Shown here: piece after piece, positions 57,501 through 64,000 of the stretch
How positions within the stretch are numbered: the stretch's first letter is position 1
Layout of the letters: each line of letters begins with the position of its first letter
From: Pseudoflavitalea sp. G-6-1-2
GTDB lineage: Bacteria > Bacteroidota > Bacteroidia > Chitinophagales > Chitinophagaceae
Assembly (NCBI RefSeq): GCF_012927185.1
Contig: NZ_JABBGB010000002.1
Coordinates: 1,798,001-1,862,000, forward strand
Direction: 5' to 3'
DNA length: 64,000 nucleotides
Notes under the pieces: generated by a model
The model's input: only the letters and a program-made list of their open reading frames with translations
What the model was told of the DNA's origin: nothing
Database searches by the model: none
Made by a program: the position numbers and the translations under genes

Positions 57501-57982
57501 CCTTCGAGCGGCAGCTTCTTTTCTTCGGAAAACACGCGGCCTGTTATCAGTGCAGCCTCTGCAAAAACGGGCAGACTGATGGCAGGTTTTCTGGTAACCG
57601 CAATTACATTGTCGATGAATGAATAACGAAGGTTCTGTCCCCGGAAACAGATGTCCAGCGCCTGTTTCAGCGGCAGATTCCTGATGTCCACTGTAACGGC
57701 AGACGCTTCTTCGATGAGATTCTTTTCCCAGATGAATTCAATTCCGGTTTGGATACGGATCTTTTCAAAGACCTGTTTCATCGGAATGTCTTTACCGGAG
57801 AGCGTTACGGACTGGGCTTTGCCGCTTCCGTATGCGTGCGTTAAAGAGATAATAAGCAGTGCGCAAATCATTTTCATGATCAAAATCGTTTTGGTGAGCC
57901 TGTGTTTCCATGGATTGCTCCACTTCACACTTCCCCCGATGCACCTTTCGGGCATAGGGGATCCCATAAGCATAAAATGCAT
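54515..57982 (-). CDS. SusC/RagA TonB-linked transducer with N-terminal STN domain
   Basis: The 1155-residue protein has a long basic n-region (about 35 residues) before the signal core (MKMICALLIISLTHAYGSG). An STN domain (about 65-130, MKQVFEKIRIQTGIEFIWEK) and a carboxypeptidase-D-like domain (about 140-220) follow. A TonB-box-like TVVVGYG, the plug (about 225-355, LIVIDGLIVDAG, DIESIEVLKDASSSAMYG) and a beta-barrel complete it. With FecR and sigma genes directly upstream it should act as a FecA-like signal transducer. The ATG at 57982 is supported by the leader shared with the other STN-SusC gene. It precedes susD by 18 bp. Confidence 0.95.
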   Translation of the reverse strand: MHFMLMGSPMPERCIGGSVKWSNPWKHRLTKTILIMKMICALLIISLTHAYGSGKAQSVTLSGKDIPMKQVFEKIRIQTGIEFIWEKNLIEEASAVTVDIRNLPLKQALDICFRGQNLRYSFIDNVIAVTRKPAISLPVFAEAALITGRVFSEEKKLPLEGVNVAVKGTTQGTTTDAQGNFVIAADAGQTLVISSVGYISQEVKVSAATNYPVYLKVAVANLDQTVVVGYGTQSKRNVTGSIAKVGELKAEENITGNVFNALQGRVAGLQVRGFDGSPGSEPSFSIRGVQTLSSGNINPLIVIDGLIVDAGSGVGGSNAPNFRFSNINPQDIESIEVLKDASSSAMYGARGAQGVILITTKKGKANTRPVVNLSTYYGLTNSTLGYRSMNNQQYESTFKEARNNRVADIDKLLATPGLPQDRIDMLVEEKDQLEYEIGAFKLGTSLGVFDQDWVKKVTNKNAATKNIQASVSGGNASNTYYFSFGKFSEENSIGRGFFNRYSAKLALTQRVNKWFRIGGDISVSLTETKDLTSPLTNALNARPDMPDSIPFNADGTLGYWIEMDTHPLASEYQTYGRSKNWNYLGNAFGEITIMPGLTFKSTLAGVNSQSSSTLFYSPFSSWGQYNKGQYNNRGGSGIQYTFNNTLTYQLAVSGLRGDLLLGQEYYENKLTNTGFSIIGFPSSEGLWNPGNGSQPFNAEQFNNRTYGEAGESYFFRSNLSWDNKYLLSASIRRDGTSKLVSKNRYSWFPALSAGWIVSDEAFFTKNNIISFLKLKSGIGLTGNIRTLGYFDYADLVNTGSYLGRPTLVLNNVRGNRDLNWERTKQFDAGIEARFFNNRVSMTLEFYEKRTDDLLTTLRIPTSSGGFASQKGNLGTVRNRGIDLELNYRSKPSGSGNFTWNAGVALNINKNKILYLRDSVMGYGMYWPGGPMGYTKTGHSVGSLLLYRSLGVDPNTGDLIYEDKNKDGQITTADQEYVQVAQPKLAGGFNLGANWKGFSLSANFTFSAGNKVYNLEDQYSRIFGIDDFSGVMSNKPQYANDRWRAPGDKSYYPRAIVGPHGQGQASDWNSRPSTHYLFDASYVRLRNLTVAYQFDEKLLKRAGIPAVRIYTSFQNLFMIKNKSLKVADPELGIESGVQNSTVPIPRVIAFGIDVTL

Positions 57983-58002
57983 AACTTTATTTGCGTTTAG
58001 GT

Positions 58003-58046
58003 TAATAAAAACTATACGGTCCGGCTCTCAATTCGTTCCGTACAGT
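58003..58046 (-). terminator. Sense-strand terminator-like hairpin in the susC leader
   Basis: In the gene sense, the stem ACTGTACGG / CCGTATAGT (one G-U pair) with an 18 nt loop is followed by TTTTTATT, ending about 20 nt before the susC start codon. It could limit readthrough from the sigma/FecR genes or act as an attenuator. Confidence 0.5.
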
Positions 58047-58072
58047 GGGTGACAAACTCATTAGCCTTGCAG

Positions 58073-58105
58073 AACCGCCCGGACGCAAATCCGGTGCGGT
58101 TTTTT
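58073..58105 (+). terminator. Antisense-facing intrinsic terminator in the fecR-susC gap (second locus)
   Basis: On the plus strand the stem AACCGC-CCGGA / TCCGG-GCGGTT (small bulge) is followed by TTTTT. All neighbouring genes are on the minus strand, so it would end an antisense transcript. The GGACGCAAATC sequence in its loop matches the hairpin at 25227 with one difference. Confidence 0.65.
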
Positions 58106-58114
58106 CATGGCCAG

Positions 58115-59317
58115 CTATTTCGATGCTCTGATGGTGAGCAGTTTTCCTTTCAGTTCAAATTTTACATCAGCTACGCTTTCGAGAATCTCCAATACTTTTT
58201 GCAGTTCCTTATCGCGCGGAAAACCGCCTTCCAGTTCTTTATCGGATATATCTCCTTCGTACTTCAGTTCTACATCGTACCATCTTGCCAGTTCCTTCAT
58301 GATGCTTCTGATATTGCCATTGAAAGAGAAGCGTTTTTCTTTCCAGGCAAGAACATGCTGCATATCTGCAGATCTGCTGATGTTGAATGTTCCTCCCTTC
58401 TTATTGTAAATCCATTGTTCTCCGGGTTTAAGCAGCACGCTGTTACTGCCGGTTGTGCTCAACTTCACAGAACCCTCTACCAGCGTGGCTTTCACCAATC
58501 CATTATCTGCATAGGAATTGATATTGAAACCGGTTCCCAGCACCTGAATTACAAAATCAGTTCCATTCACCGTAAATGGTGCGGCTGCATTTTTCTTTAC
58601 TTCGATATAGACCTCTCCGGTTACTTCTACTTTTCTCTCGGTGGCAGCGAATGCTACCGGAAAGCGGATCGATGATTCGGCATTCAGCCATACCTTACTG
58701 CCATCGGGCAATGTCATCTGAAACTGCCGTTTTCTTGGTGTGGACATGGTGTTGTACACGAGCGATTGGTTTGCCTGCTCTTTCGGATCGTAGAGCAGCC
58801 TGCCATTCTCCAATTTTATATCGCTTCCATCCTGATGAGCCACGAGGCCATTCTTCAGACTGTCCAGCGAAACCTGCCTGCCATCGGATAAGGTAAGAAT
58901 GGCCCCTTCCCCACCTGGCGGCAAATCTTCTTTTACAACCACTGGTGCAGTACCCGGATTATTTTTTACGGTTCTGCTATTCCATAGATATGTTCCGGCA
59001 ACGGCCAGCACAATTACCGAAGCTGCAGCCCAGAACCAGCGCCTGTTGGGCATTCTGCGGATAGCAGTGGCACTGCTGTTCTCATTCAGTCTTTGCATCA
59101 GACTGCTTACCACATCATCAACATTATGATCAGCTGTTTCAATATAGCGGGGATCAGTGAATGCCTGCTGCAACAGATCATCAAACGCTGCACGATGCTG
59201 AGGCTGGCTGAAAAGGGTACTCAGCTGCTCCATTTCGGCAGGTGTGGCGGTGCCCTGCATGTACTTTTCCCAAAGTTCTTTAACCGAATTCCCGGTCATG
59301 ATATAAGGTTTATACAT
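58115..59317 (-). CDS. FecR-family anti-sigma / sigma regulator
   Basis: The 400-residue inner-membrane protein has a cytoplasmic N-terminal segment with KYMQGTATPAEMEQLSTLF, one transmembrane helix at about 93-111 (RWFWAAASVIVLAVAGTYLW) and a periplasmic FecR domain (about 180-285, TLPDGSKVWLNAESSIRFP, EVTGEVYIEVKKN, VLGTGFNINSY). The C-terminal DUF4974-like domain (about 325-400) has LARWYDVELKYEG and LEGGFPRDKEL. It should bind the sigma factor encoded 36 bp upstream and sense the STN domain of the SusC downstream. A Met at residue 7 is an alternative start. A 132 bp gap with two hairpins separates it from susC. Confidence 0.92.
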   Translation of the reverse strand: MYKPYIMTGNSVKELWEKYMQGTATPAEMEQLSTLFSQPQHRAAFDDLLQQAFTDPRYIETADHNVDDVVSSLMQRLNENSSATAIRRMPNRRWFWAAASVIVLAVAGTYLWNSRTVKNNPGTAPVVVKEDLPPGGEGAILTLSDGRQVSLDSLKNGLVAHQDGSDIKLENGRLLYDPKEQANQSLVYNTMSTPRKRQFQMTLPDGSKVWLNAESSIRFPVAFAATERKVEVTGEVYIEVKKNAAAPFTVNGTDFVIQVLGTGFNINSYADNGLVKATLVEGSVKLSTTGSNSVLLKPGEQWIYNKKGGTFNISRSADMQHVLAWKEKRFSFNGNIRSIMKELARWYDVELKYEGDISDKELEGGFPRDKELQKVLEILESVADVKFELKGKLLTIRASK

Positions 59318-59353
59318 ACAGGACGGAAAACTAACGAGGGGTAAGACAGTAGA

Positions 59354-59956
59354 TCAGAAAAATTTTCCGAGCAGGAAAACCAGCAGCAGCGGATTGTCGC
59401 CGGCATGTTTGGAGAGATACACCCGAATGTCTCTAAGTGCCCGTACAATATAGGTTTTAGAGCTTACTTCGGAGATATCGAGCAGGGCGGCAATTTCTTT
59501 ATGGCTTTTTCCGGCGAAGCGATGCAGCTCAAAAACCCGTCTGGTTTTTTCGGGAAGCGCCTGAATGGCGGCAGAAACAGTCTGTTCAAGCTCTTTGAAT
59601 TCGAGACTGGTGAGTGGATGTTCGGCGGAATTATCGGTGAGATAGTCTGTGAGGTTTTGAATATTGGAAGGATGGAACACTTTCTTTTCCATAAAATCCA
59701 TCACCAGATTTCGCGCCGCAACATAGATGTAGGTATTGATATTTTCCACCTCAGGCAGCCTGTGCCGGCTGTTCCAGAGCTTCATGAACATTTCCTGTGC
59801 GAGGTCTTTGGCCTGTTCGGGAGATTTGGTGAGGCGGAGTGCAGTGCCGTATACCTGGGGCCAGTGGTGTTTGGTGAGTATGCCGAAACTCATTGCATCC
59901 CCTTCCGCTATTTGCAATAGCAGCGCTCTCTCATCGTATGTACGGTTAGGCGGCAA
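59354..59956 (-). CDS. ECF-type RNA polymerase sigma factor
   Basis: The 200-residue FecI-like sigma factor has region 2 at about 20-90 (FGILTKHHWPQVYGTALRL, AKDLAQEMFMKLW) and region 4 at about 130-185 (ALPEKTRRVFELHRFAGKSH, then KEIAALLDISEVSSKTYIV). It ends in a hydrophobic tail (LLLVFLLGKFF), as does the other sigma factor in this window. The start is TTG; the nearest ATG is out of frame. It heads the minus-strand locus sigma, FecR, SusC, SusD, TlpA. Confidence 0.92.
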   Translation of the reverse strand: MPPNRTYDERALLLQIAEGDAMSFGILTKHHWPQVYGTALRLTKSPEQAKDLAQEMFMKLWNSRHRLPEVENINTYIYVAARNLVMDFMEKKVFHPSNIQNLTDYLTDNSAEHPLTSLEFKELEQTVSAAIQALPEKTRRVFELHRFAGKSHKEIAALLDISEVSSKTYIVRALRDIRVYLSKHAGDNPLLLVFLLGKFF

Positions 59957-60118
59957 GGGGTGCGGATTATAGTTGCAAACTACGGTAAAATTCGCAATGG
60001 CAGGGATTTCCGTTAGAATATACCGGCAGTTCAGAGCGGCTTCCAGGCAAGCCCGTCTGTGCTACGATTGTTACACCAGTCTGTTTTCATAGGTTTAGCA
60101 TTCTCAAAAAGATGCAGC

Positions 60119-62326
60119 ATGAAAATAATGATCGCACTAGTGTTTGCATTGTTTCTATCTGGAGCAGTGAACGCGCAGGAGAAGGGCAAACCACTTACAG
60201 CCACTGAATTGCAGGCATTGATGGAGGAGGCGCTCAAGAACCTCCCGCCCGATCAGCGGGAGAAAATGAGAAAGCAAATGGAAGGGAACATTGACAAATT
60301 GCTGGCAGCTTCCCAGCAATCTGCATCACAAAAATTCTCGCTTTTTTTCCCGGAAAGAGATGCTGCAATACTAGCTACCATTCCGAAAGAAACGCTTAGC
60401 CTGCCTGCTCTGCAAACTTTTATTCAGAAAATTTCCACTGCTGTAACGTCCACTCTGCCTGCTTCTCAATTGCAGGAGATCGCAAAATTATCTGTCAACA
60501 GAAAGCCTGCTGAGCTAACCCTGCTTGCGGTGACTGGCTGGTTTTACAAAAGCAATCCATTTACCGCACTGGCATTGGCAACCAAAGCCTGTACTGCACC
60601 ACAGACCGGTGCTCTTGATTTCAATAATCTGGCGGCTATGCTGCAGCTCTCCGGATGGCCGCAGAAGTCGATTCCTATTCTGCAATACCTTGTTGAAAAA
60701 CACCCTCAGAGTGCTGTGGCCAATAACAATATTGGTCAGGCCTACGCACTTCTGGGAGAAAAGGAAAAAACAAAACAATACCTGATGGCCTGCATTAAGC
60801 TGGCGCCGCTTCATCCTGAAGCCAACAACACCATGGCGCATCTCGAAGCAGCAGCAGGCAATATGGCTCAGGCATCAAAGCATATTGCAGCTTCGCTGCA
60901 GGGAGGTTATACCAATGCTGCCGCAAATTTTGAAAGCAAGATGCCAGCGAAAGACCAGCTGCCGGCGCATTTTCCGGAAATCAATATGCCGGACGCCTTC
61001 AATGAATTCAGGGTTAATCTGCCTGCTCCATTGCAGAGTGTGTACGATATTCCTCTCCACAATGCTACTCTCGAAGCATGGGAACAAAAATTCCATGCAG
61101 AAGAGAAACTTGTAATGAACCTCAAAAACAAATTCAGCAAAGAAGAAGAAGCAAAAACTCAACAACAGGTAGACTATTTCACCGAGCAAAGGATCAAAAA
61201 TCCAACCGTGAGGCTTCCACCACCTGGCAGAACATTTACCTACATGGCGGCCAAACAACTGGACCGAATGAGAAAAGTATATCGCAGTCCACTTCCGGGG
61301 TTTAAGGCAGATTATGTATCGGCAATACAGGAAATCAAAAACAACTATGATAAGAAAGCCGGCTCAATCACTGCGCAATACAAGGCACTTATGAAAGGAT
61401 TGATTTGCCCCGGAAAAGATCCCAGAAATGACGATTGTGATAAGCTGCTAAAGTTGCAGAAAGAGCTTTGCAGCAAAATCCTGGTTGTTTACAACGAATT
61501 TCTGAAAGACAAAGCCAGTGCACTTTCCACTTACAGAAGAAGAATGCAGGTTGAAGCGCTGAGAGAATTTTATATGCTTTCTTACTGGCGTTTTCTATCT
61601 GGCATAAACCTACCACAAGCTCAATATTTCTATTACTATGAAGCCGATCAATACCTGAAGATCGTAGATCGGTGGAGAGAAGATAAAGAACCCAAGAGCG
61701 ATGTAGCCAGTTGGAGCACCTGCCCTCCACCATACAACTATGGAAAAAAAGATATCGATCTTAAAATGAACTGGGAATTCAAATGCCCGGTTGATATGGA
61801 GATACCATTCTTTGTTGGAAAACTAAAAACCAATTGTGAAGAAGCTTCTTTCAGCCTCGGTGAAGGAGCTAGTTTCAACTTCAGTCAGAATTTCAAAACA
61901 CATCAGTATACATTCACAGCAGGCATTGGCACCAGCATCAGCAAAGCTGTAAAAATTCCGGGTGTGGAGGGCAAAGTAGAAGCAAGCATCAATCAAAGCA
62001 TTTACATCACCTACGATGGAGATAAGAAAATGACAGATATCGGCATGAAGTTCGGCGCGGGCGTATCAGCCGGACACGGTTTCTCAGGATCCATTCCCGG
62101 TGGCGCCGGATTGGATGAAGATGGCGTACTCACACCAATTGGCGGGCCCGGCTGGAGCAAAGATGATGATGGCAATAAGATTGAAGGCAAAATAGGTTAC
62201 ACCATTGCTATCAATTCAGGTTTCGAACCCAGCATTCAATTCGATGAAGGTCCACTCACGAAATTATTCCCAGGTGAGAAACAGGTAAATCCTCGTGTTA
62301 GGATCTTCGTTCCGGTGAAAAAGTAA
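60119..62326 (+). CDS. Large exported TPR-containing protein of unknown function
   Basis: The 735-residue protein has a signal peptide (1-20, FALFLSGAVNAQ). A helical region bears DQREKMRKQMEGNIDKLL, then a tetratricopeptide array of three or four units follows (about 150-260, AVANNNIGQAYALLGEKEKT is the clearest). A long charged helical segment (about 310-470) comes next, then a cysteine-bearing region (CPGKDPRNDDC, LCSK, STCPPPYNYG). The C-terminal 170 residues are glycine-rich and beta-strand-like (FSLGEGASFNFSQNF, GTSISKAVKIPGVEGKVEAS). I do not recognise a family. The start is ATG 60119, where the signal peptide begins; a start 20 codons upstream adds nothing typical. It is a single gene, divergent from the sigma operon. 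Confidence 0.82.
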   Translation: MKIMIALVFALFLSGAVNAQEKGKPLTATELQALMEEALKNLPPDQREKMRKQMEGNIDKLLAASQQSASQKFSLFFPERDAAILATIPKETLSLPALQTFIQKISTAVTSTLPASQLQEIAKLSVNRKPAELTLLAVTGWFYKSNPFTALALATKACTAPQTGALDFNNLAAMLQLSGWPQKSIPILQYLVEKHPQSAVANNNIGQAYALLGEKEKTKQYLMACIKLAPLHPEANNTMAHLEAAAGNMAQASKHIAASLQGGYTNAAANFESKMPAKDQLPAHFPEINMPDAFNEFRVNLPAPLQSVYDIPLHNATLEAWEQKFHAEEKLVMNLKNKFSKEEEAKTQQQVDYFTEQRIKNPTVRLPPPGRTFTYMAAKQLDRMRKVYRSPLPGFKADYVSAIQEIKNNYDKKAGSITAQYKALMKGLICPGKDPRNDDCDKLLKLQKELCSKILVVYNEFLKDKASALSTYRRRMQVEALREFYMLSYWRFLSGINLPQAQYFYYYEADQYLKIVDRWREDKEPKSDVASWSTCPPPYNYGKKDIDLKMNWEFKCPVDMEIPFFVGKLKTNCEEASFSLGEGASFNFSQNFKTHQYTFTAGIGTSISKAVKIPGVEGKVEASINQSIYITYDGDKKMTDIGMKFGAGVSAGHGFSGSIPGGAGLDEDGVLTPIGGPGWSKDDDGNKIEGKIGYTIAINSGFEPSIQFDEGPLTKLFPGEKQVNPRVRIFVPVKK

Positions 62327-62455
62327 GCTTAGATAATATTTTAAAATTCCTTTAAATCCCTGTCTCCATGGGAGACACCGGTGTTTTGCAATGAAAATTT
62401 TCGCTACAATCAATACCACTGAAAGAACAATCAGAATCTGCAATAAGTAATTCAT
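62264..62455 (-). CDS. Possible small membrane protein
   Basis: A 63-codon minus-strand frame encodes one strong hydrophobic helix (LLQILIVLSVVLIVAKIFIA) followed by a basic region. It overlaps the end of the convergent TPR gene by about 60 bp. GGAAG lies very close to its ATG. There is no family match by eye. It could be a real small protein or chance. Confidence 0.25.
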   Translation of the reverse strand: MNYLLQILIVLSVVLIVAKIFIAKHRCLPWRQGFKGILKYYLSLLFHRNEDPNTRIYLFLTWE

Positions 62456-62615
62456 GCTTCCGGTTTATCGGGTTAAAGGATTGACCATAATGATACTCAT
62501 TACGACTGAAAATTCACAACATTTTCATCTATCACTATTCTGATACTTATCTACTATTTATGCTATTTCATCTATAGAAACGCAATGCTGAATTTTACAT
62601 CCTCAATTAAAATTC

Positions 62616-63740
62616 ATGGCTATGTTATTCGAACCTTATAAACTTGAACAGTTACAACTGAACAATAGAATAGTAATGCCACCGATGACCAGAGCGAGGT
62701 CCGCAGTGGGTGAAGTGGCAACAGAACTGATGGCTGAGTATTACGCACAGCGCGCTTCAGCGGGACTCATCATCTCAGAAGGCACGCAGATCAGCCGCCA
62801 GGGTCAGGGTTATGCCTGGACGCCCGGCATCTACACACCCGAACAGATCAAAGGCTGGAAAACAGTAACCGACGCCGTTCACAAAGCAGGCGGAAAAATG
62901 TTTGCTCAGCTCTGGCATGTAGGCAGAATCTCACACACATCACTTCAGGAAAACGGAGAAGCGCCGGTTGCTCCATCCGCCATTCTCGCCAAAGGCGTGA
63001 AAGTATATGTGCCCAAACAAAACGCAGATGCCCAATCCGGACAAGGAGAAATGGTGCAGCACTCCATGCCCCGCGAATTGACCATTCCCGAAATACAGCA
63101 GATCATTCAGACCTATGCACAAGCCGCGAAGAATGCCATTGCTGCGGGCTTCGATGGTGTTGAACTGCATGCCGCCAATGGCTATCTGCTGGAACAGTTC
63201 ACAGATTCACAGACCAATCTTCGTACAGATGAGTATGGAGGAACTTTGGAAAAACGCCTTCGCTTTCTGAAAGAAGTAACCACTGCCGTGTCCGAAGCCA
63301 TCGGAAGCCACAGAGTAGGTGTACGGCAGGCTCCGCTGACCACGCAGATGGGCGCAGTGGACGATAACCCCGAAGAAACCTATATCGCAGCGGCCCGCAT
63401 GCTGAATGAAATTGGTGTTGCATACATCCACATCGCAGAAGCAGATTGGGAAGATGCGCCTGTAATGGCTCCTGCATTCAAAGAAGCTTATCGCGAAGCA
63501 TTCAAGGGAACGCTCATTTATTCAGGGAAGTATTCGCGCGAACGTGCACACGAAGCGCTGAAGAACGGATGGGCCGACCTCATCGGATTTGGACGGCCAT
63601 TCATTGCAAACCCCGATCTGCCCTACCGCCTGGAGAATGGGCTGCCATTGAATGCCCCCATCATTGAAAAATTTTTCGGTGCCGGCCCGGAAGGATATAC
63701 AGATTATCCCACCTACCACGGCAGCAAGATGGCCGTATAA
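62616..63740 (+). CDS. Old Yellow Enzyme family alkene reductase (NemA-like)
   Basis: The 374-residue flavoenzyme has the usual full length. It opens LFEPYKLEQLQLNNRIVMPP with MTRARS at the FMN site, and has LWHVGRISH (about 107), GFDGVELHAANGYLLEQF (about 180-198, carrying the substrate-binding His and Asn and the proton-donor Tyr), TNLRTDEYGG, and GFGRPFIANPDLPYRL near the C-terminus for the FMN phosphate. Family members use NAD(P)H to reduce activated C=C bonds, nitrate esters or nitro compounds, and their physiological role is often detoxification. It lacks a signal peptide and is probably a single-gene unit ended by a terminator. Confidence 0.95.
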   Translation: MAMLFEPYKLEQLQLNNRIVMPPMTRARSAVGEVATELMAEYYAQRASAGLIISEGTQISRQGQGYAWTPGIYTPEQIKGWKTVTDAVHKAGGKMFAQLWHVGRISHTSLQENGEAPVAPSAILAKGVKVYVPKQNADAQSGQGEMVQHSMPRELTIPEIQQIIQTYAQAAKNAIAAGFDGVELHAANGYLLEQFTDSQTNLRTDEYGGTLEKRLRFLKEVTTAVSEAIGSHRVGVRQAPLTTQMGAVDDNPEETYIAAARMLNEIGVAYIHIAEADWEDAPVMAPAFKEAYREAFKGTLIYSGKYSRERAHEALKNGWADLIGFGRPFIANPDLPYRLENGLPLNAPIIEKFFGAGPEGYTDYPTYHGSKMAV

Positions 63741-63781
63741 ACTTACTGCTGTGAAATCAGCAGGTGTGCATTCATAACTCG

Positions 63782-63820
63782 TGCCGGAGGGATTCGATAC
63801 TCTCCGGCATTATTTTTTTG
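63782..63820 (+). terminator. Intrinsic terminator of the Old Yellow Enzyme gene
   Basis: The 8 bp stem TGCCGGAG / CTCCGGCA is followed by TTATTTTTTTG, 41 bp after the stop codon. Confidence 0.85.
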
Positions 63821-63933
63821 TATATCTTTATTGCCAAGGAAATGGTGTCTTCCTATTTAACCGTTCTTCCCGGAACTGATGGCGCCTACAAATACTACAT
63901 GGCGTTTACAGCCATCACTAAAACATTTGTAGG

Positions 63934-64000
63934 ATGATCAAACAACTGAAACAACAATTCGAACAGATTGCCATCGCTCAGCGCCTCTTAAAATGGACAA
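63934..64000 (+). CDS. Start of a gene cut by the window edge
   Basis: ATG 63934 opens a frame of 22 codons to the edge (MIKQLKQQFEQIAIAQRLLK, then WT), an amphipathic, charged N-terminus ahead of what may be a membrane segment. Such starts occur in chloride-channel-like and other membrane proteins, but too little is visible to name it. An inverted repeat (CTACAAAT/ATTTGTAG, about 63888-63932) lies directly before it. Confidence 0.45.
   Translation, partial: MIKQLKQQFEQIAIAQRLLKWT

Overview
The window comes from a Bacteroidota genome, most likely a soil- or plant-type member of the Chitinophagaceae or a relative. This is inferred from three SusC/SusD outer-membrane uptake pairs, two of them controlled by an ECF sigma factor and a FecR-type anti-sigma factor. 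It is also supported by T9SS type A C-terminal sorting domains, SprB repeats, a GldF/GldG-like ABC transporter, DUF4369-TlpA redoxins and mostly weak Shine-Dalgarno sequences. I see no rRNA, tRNA, CRISPR array, insertion sequence or clear prophage.

Layout. (a) 1-9324: a secreted giant on the minus strand, cut by the left edge (at least 3108 residues), with a beta-helix followed by tandem modules of about 400 residues. (b) 9469-12167: a minus-strand envelope group of YihY/BrkB, a START-domain protein and a lysophospholipid acyltransferase. (c) 12474-14718: an S74-chaperone trimeric surface protein and a T9SS cargo protein. (d) 15515-21477: a SusCD pair without its own sigma factor, facing a TlpA-like redoxin. 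(e) 21624-23334: an ATP-grasp ligase and an alpha/beta hydrolase, divergently transcribed. (f) 23345-36552: a long plus-strand locus of ECF sigma, FecR, STN-type SusC, SusD, ABC ATPase, permease-GldG fusion and two tandem MutS-like ATPases. (g) 36662-37741: MsrA and a DoxX-family membrane protein. (h) 37820-47278: a 2860-residue adhesin with four beta-helix modules, ten SprB repeats and a T9SS tail, next to a Crp/Fnr regulator. (i) 47394-51832: small exported proteins, a cupin, a fatty acid desaturase, an AraC regulator with an HMA-like front end, and a bestrophin. (j) 51953-59956: a second complete locus on the minus strand, sigma, FecR, STN-SusC, SusD, TlpA. (k) 60119-64000: a large TPR-containing exported protein, an Old Yellow Enzyme and the first codons of a truncated gene.

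How the genes work together. The two sigma/FecR/STN-SusC loci fit the FecIRA-type trans-envelope circuit: ligand at the SusC STN domain releases the ECF sigma through FecR and induces its own SusCD operon. In both loci the fecR-susC gap holds a hairpin whose T-tract lies on the antisense strand and whose loop sequence is nearly identical (GGACGC[A/C]AATC in the antisense sense). The sequence just before the susC start codon is also conserved. Together these suggest a shared antisense RNA or leader control. The plus-strand locus continues without a break into an ABC transporter and a pair of mismatch-domain-less MutS ATPases. This is the most unusual gene arrangement in the window and the best candidate for an undescribed system.
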